From contig CANONE010000116.1 in NCBI GenBank assembly GCA_947567585.1, positions 1 to 6,906 of the forward strand: a stretch of DNA of 6,906 nt, read 5' to 3'. The position numbers and the translations under genes were made by a program. Source of the stretch: an uncultured Clostridia bacterium (lineage in GTDB: Bacteria; Bacillota; Clostridia; Oscillospirales; Acutalibacteraceae). The notes under the pieces are model-generated. The model saw only the letters and a list, made by a program, of their open reading frames with translations, was not told the DNA's origin and ran no database searches. Positions within the stretch are counted from its first letter, which is position 1; each line of letters opens with the position of its first letter. Below, piece after piece: positions 5,619 through 6,906 of this stretch.

Positions 5619-6906
5619 ATGCCAAGAAAAATGAAAACCATGGATGGCAATAACGCCGCCGCGCACGTTTCCTATGCGTTTACCGACGTTGCTGCTATCT
5701 ACCCCATCACCCCTTCTTCCGTGATGGCCGACGAGACCGACAAGTATGCCGCCGCAGGCCGCAAAAACCTGTTTGGCCGGGAGGTCCGGGTCACGGAGAT
5801 GCAGTCTGAGGCCGGCGCCGCCGGCGCTGTCCACGGCTCGCTGGCCGCTGGCGCGCTGACCACCACCTACACCGCCTCTCAGGGCCTTTTGCTGATGATC
5901 CCCAACATGTATAAGATCGCCGGCGAACTGCTGCCCAGCGTCATCCATGTTTCCGCCCGTACCGTGGCCACCCACGCGCTGAACATCTTTGGCGACCACT
6001 CCGACGTCTACGCCTGCCGCCAGACCGGCTACGCCATGCTGTGCTCCAACTCCCCTCAGGAGGTTATGGACCTGGGCGCTGTGGCCCATCTGGCCGCTAT
6101 TAAGGGCAAGGTTCCCTTCCTGCATTTCTTCGACGGCTTCCGTACCTCCCACGAGGTCCAGAAGATCGAGACCTGGGACTATGAAGACCTGGGCGACATG
6201 CTGGACTGGGACGCTGTCAATGAGTTCCGCCGCCACGCTCTGAATCCCGAGCATCCTGTGCTCCGGGGCCAGGCCCAGAACGGCGACATCTTCTTCCAGG
6301 CCCGGGAAGCCTGCAACAAGTACTATGACGCCGTGCCCGAGGTGGCCGTCGAGTACATGAACAAAGTCAACGAGAAGCTGGGCACCGACTACAAGCCCTT
6401 CAACTACTATGGCGCTCCCGACGCGGACAAGGTTATCATCGCCATGGGCTCCGCCTGCGAGACCATTGAGGAAGTCATCGACTACCTCACCGCCGCCGGC
6501 GAGAAGGTGGGCCTTGTAAAGGTACACCTGTACCGTCCCTTTGTGGCCAAGTACCTCTTGGACGTGCTGCCGGAGACCGTGAAGACCATCTCCGTGCTGG
6601 ACCGCACCAAGGAGCCCGGCTCCATCGGCGAGCCTCTGTACCTGGACGTGCTGGCCGCCGTCAACGGCACCAGCTTCGGCGCTTGCCCCATCTACAGCGG
6701 CCGCTACGGCCTGGGCAGCAAGGACACCAAGCCCAGCGACATTATCGCCGTATACCGGAACATGGAGGCCGCCCAGCCCAAGAAGCGCTTCACCATCGGC
6801 ATTGTGGACGATGTGACCCATCTGTCCCTGGAGGTGAAGGAGGATCCCGACACCGCCCCCGCCGGCACCACCAGCTGCAAGTTCTGGGGCCTGGGCTCCG
6901 ACGGCA
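5619..6906 (+). CDS. nifJ: Pyruvate:ferredoxin (flavodoxin) oxidoreductase, N-terminal part (429 codons, open at window end)
   Basis: PFOR oxidatively decarboxylates pyruvate with CoA to acetyl-CoA and CO2, passing electrons to ferredoxin, the main pyruvate route of anaerobes. It uses thiamine diphosphate and Fe-S clusters in the cytoplasm. The visible part covers domain I and much of domain II of the single-chain enzyme (usually about 1,170-1,200 aa). YPITPSS places Thr31, EMQSEAG places Glu64, and VSAR places Arg114, the positions of the known pyruvate- and thiamine-contacting residues in the Desulfovibrio africanus enzyme. FGDHSDV (124-130), DGFRTSHE (172-179) and LDRTKEPGS follow as in the family. 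TAAGGAGG (5600-5607) lies 11 nt before the ATG. Codons are strongly biased to C/G-ending forms, fitting high expression. The Fe-S and C-terminal thiamine domains lie beyond the edge, so completeness cannot be judged. The alternative symbol is por. Confidence 0.96.
   Translation, partial: MPRKMKTMDGNNAAAHVSYAFTDVAAIYPITPSSVMADETDKYAAAGRKNLFGREVRVTEMQSEAGAAGAVHGSLAAGALTTTYTASQGLLLMIPNMYKIAGELLPSVIHVSARTVATHALNIFGDHSDVYACRQTGYAMLCSNSPQEVMDLGAVAHLAAIKGKVPFLHFFDGFRTSHEVQKIETWDYEDLGDMLDWDAVNEFRRHALNPEHPVLRGQAQNGDIFFQAREACNKYYDAVPEVAVEYMNKVNEKLGTDYKPFNYYGAPDADKVIIAMGSACETIEEVIDYLTAAGEKVGLVKVHLYRPFVAKYLLDVLPETVKTISVLDRTKEPGSIGEPLYLDVLAAVNGTSFGACPIYSGRYGLGSKDTKPSDIIAVYRNMEAAQPKKRFTIGIVDDVTHLSLEVKEDPDTAPAGTTSCKFWGLGSDG

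Noticed and set aside
5517..6821. 434-codon open frame on the minus strand
   Set aside because: It lies antisense to PFOR, whose frame has catalytic residues at expected positions. The minus frame is Gly/Val/His-rich with no recognisable domain and arises from PFOR's GC-biased codons.

Overview
The window looks like chromosome from an anaerobic, fairly GC-rich Firmicute, most plausibly a gut Clostridia member of the Oscillospiraceae/Flavonifractor type. This placement is an inference. It rests on strong AGGAGG-type ribosome binding sites, AT-richer gaps with sigma-A promoters, GC-rich third codon positions, a single-chain pyruvate:ferredoxin oxidoreductase (PFOR) and a FeoB-associated Cys-rich small protein. 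No rRNA, tRNA, CRISPR, IS element or phage gene was seen.

Layout: (1) 1-950, a secreted protein of unknown function (231-905, +) ending at a strong intrinsic terminator. (2) 1057-1349, a small membrane protein of the FeoB-associated Cys-rich family on the minus strand. It has its own promoter and a palindrome just downstream of it, and it converges on the same terminator. (3) 1350-1615, a gene-free gap. (4) 1616-2471, a perfect-consensus promoter (TTGACA-N17-TATAAT) driving a cytoplasmic-looking ricin-B-type beta-trefoil protein with a histone-H1-like Lys/Ala/Pro/Arg tail, closed by a strong terminator. (5) 2546-5350, recQ helicase followed 27 nt later by a ribokinase-family sugar kinase, probably co-transcribed. 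(6) 5351-5618, an intergenic region with paired TTTGCAAA elements, a good sigma-A promoter and a long structured leader containing a perfect 14-bp inverted repeat. (7) 5619-window end, the N-terminal third of PFOR (nifJ/por), open at the right edge.

The genes do not form one pathway. PFOR is central fermentative metabolism, RecQ is DNA repair, the kinase feeds a phosphorylated sugar into metabolism, and the small Cys-rich protein points to ferrous iron handling elsewhere in the genome. The items most worth a second look are the strongly promoted lectin with a nucleic-acid-binding-like tail, the structured PFOR leader with a possible pseudoknot, and the orphan FeoB-associated gene with a possible metal-regulator operator.
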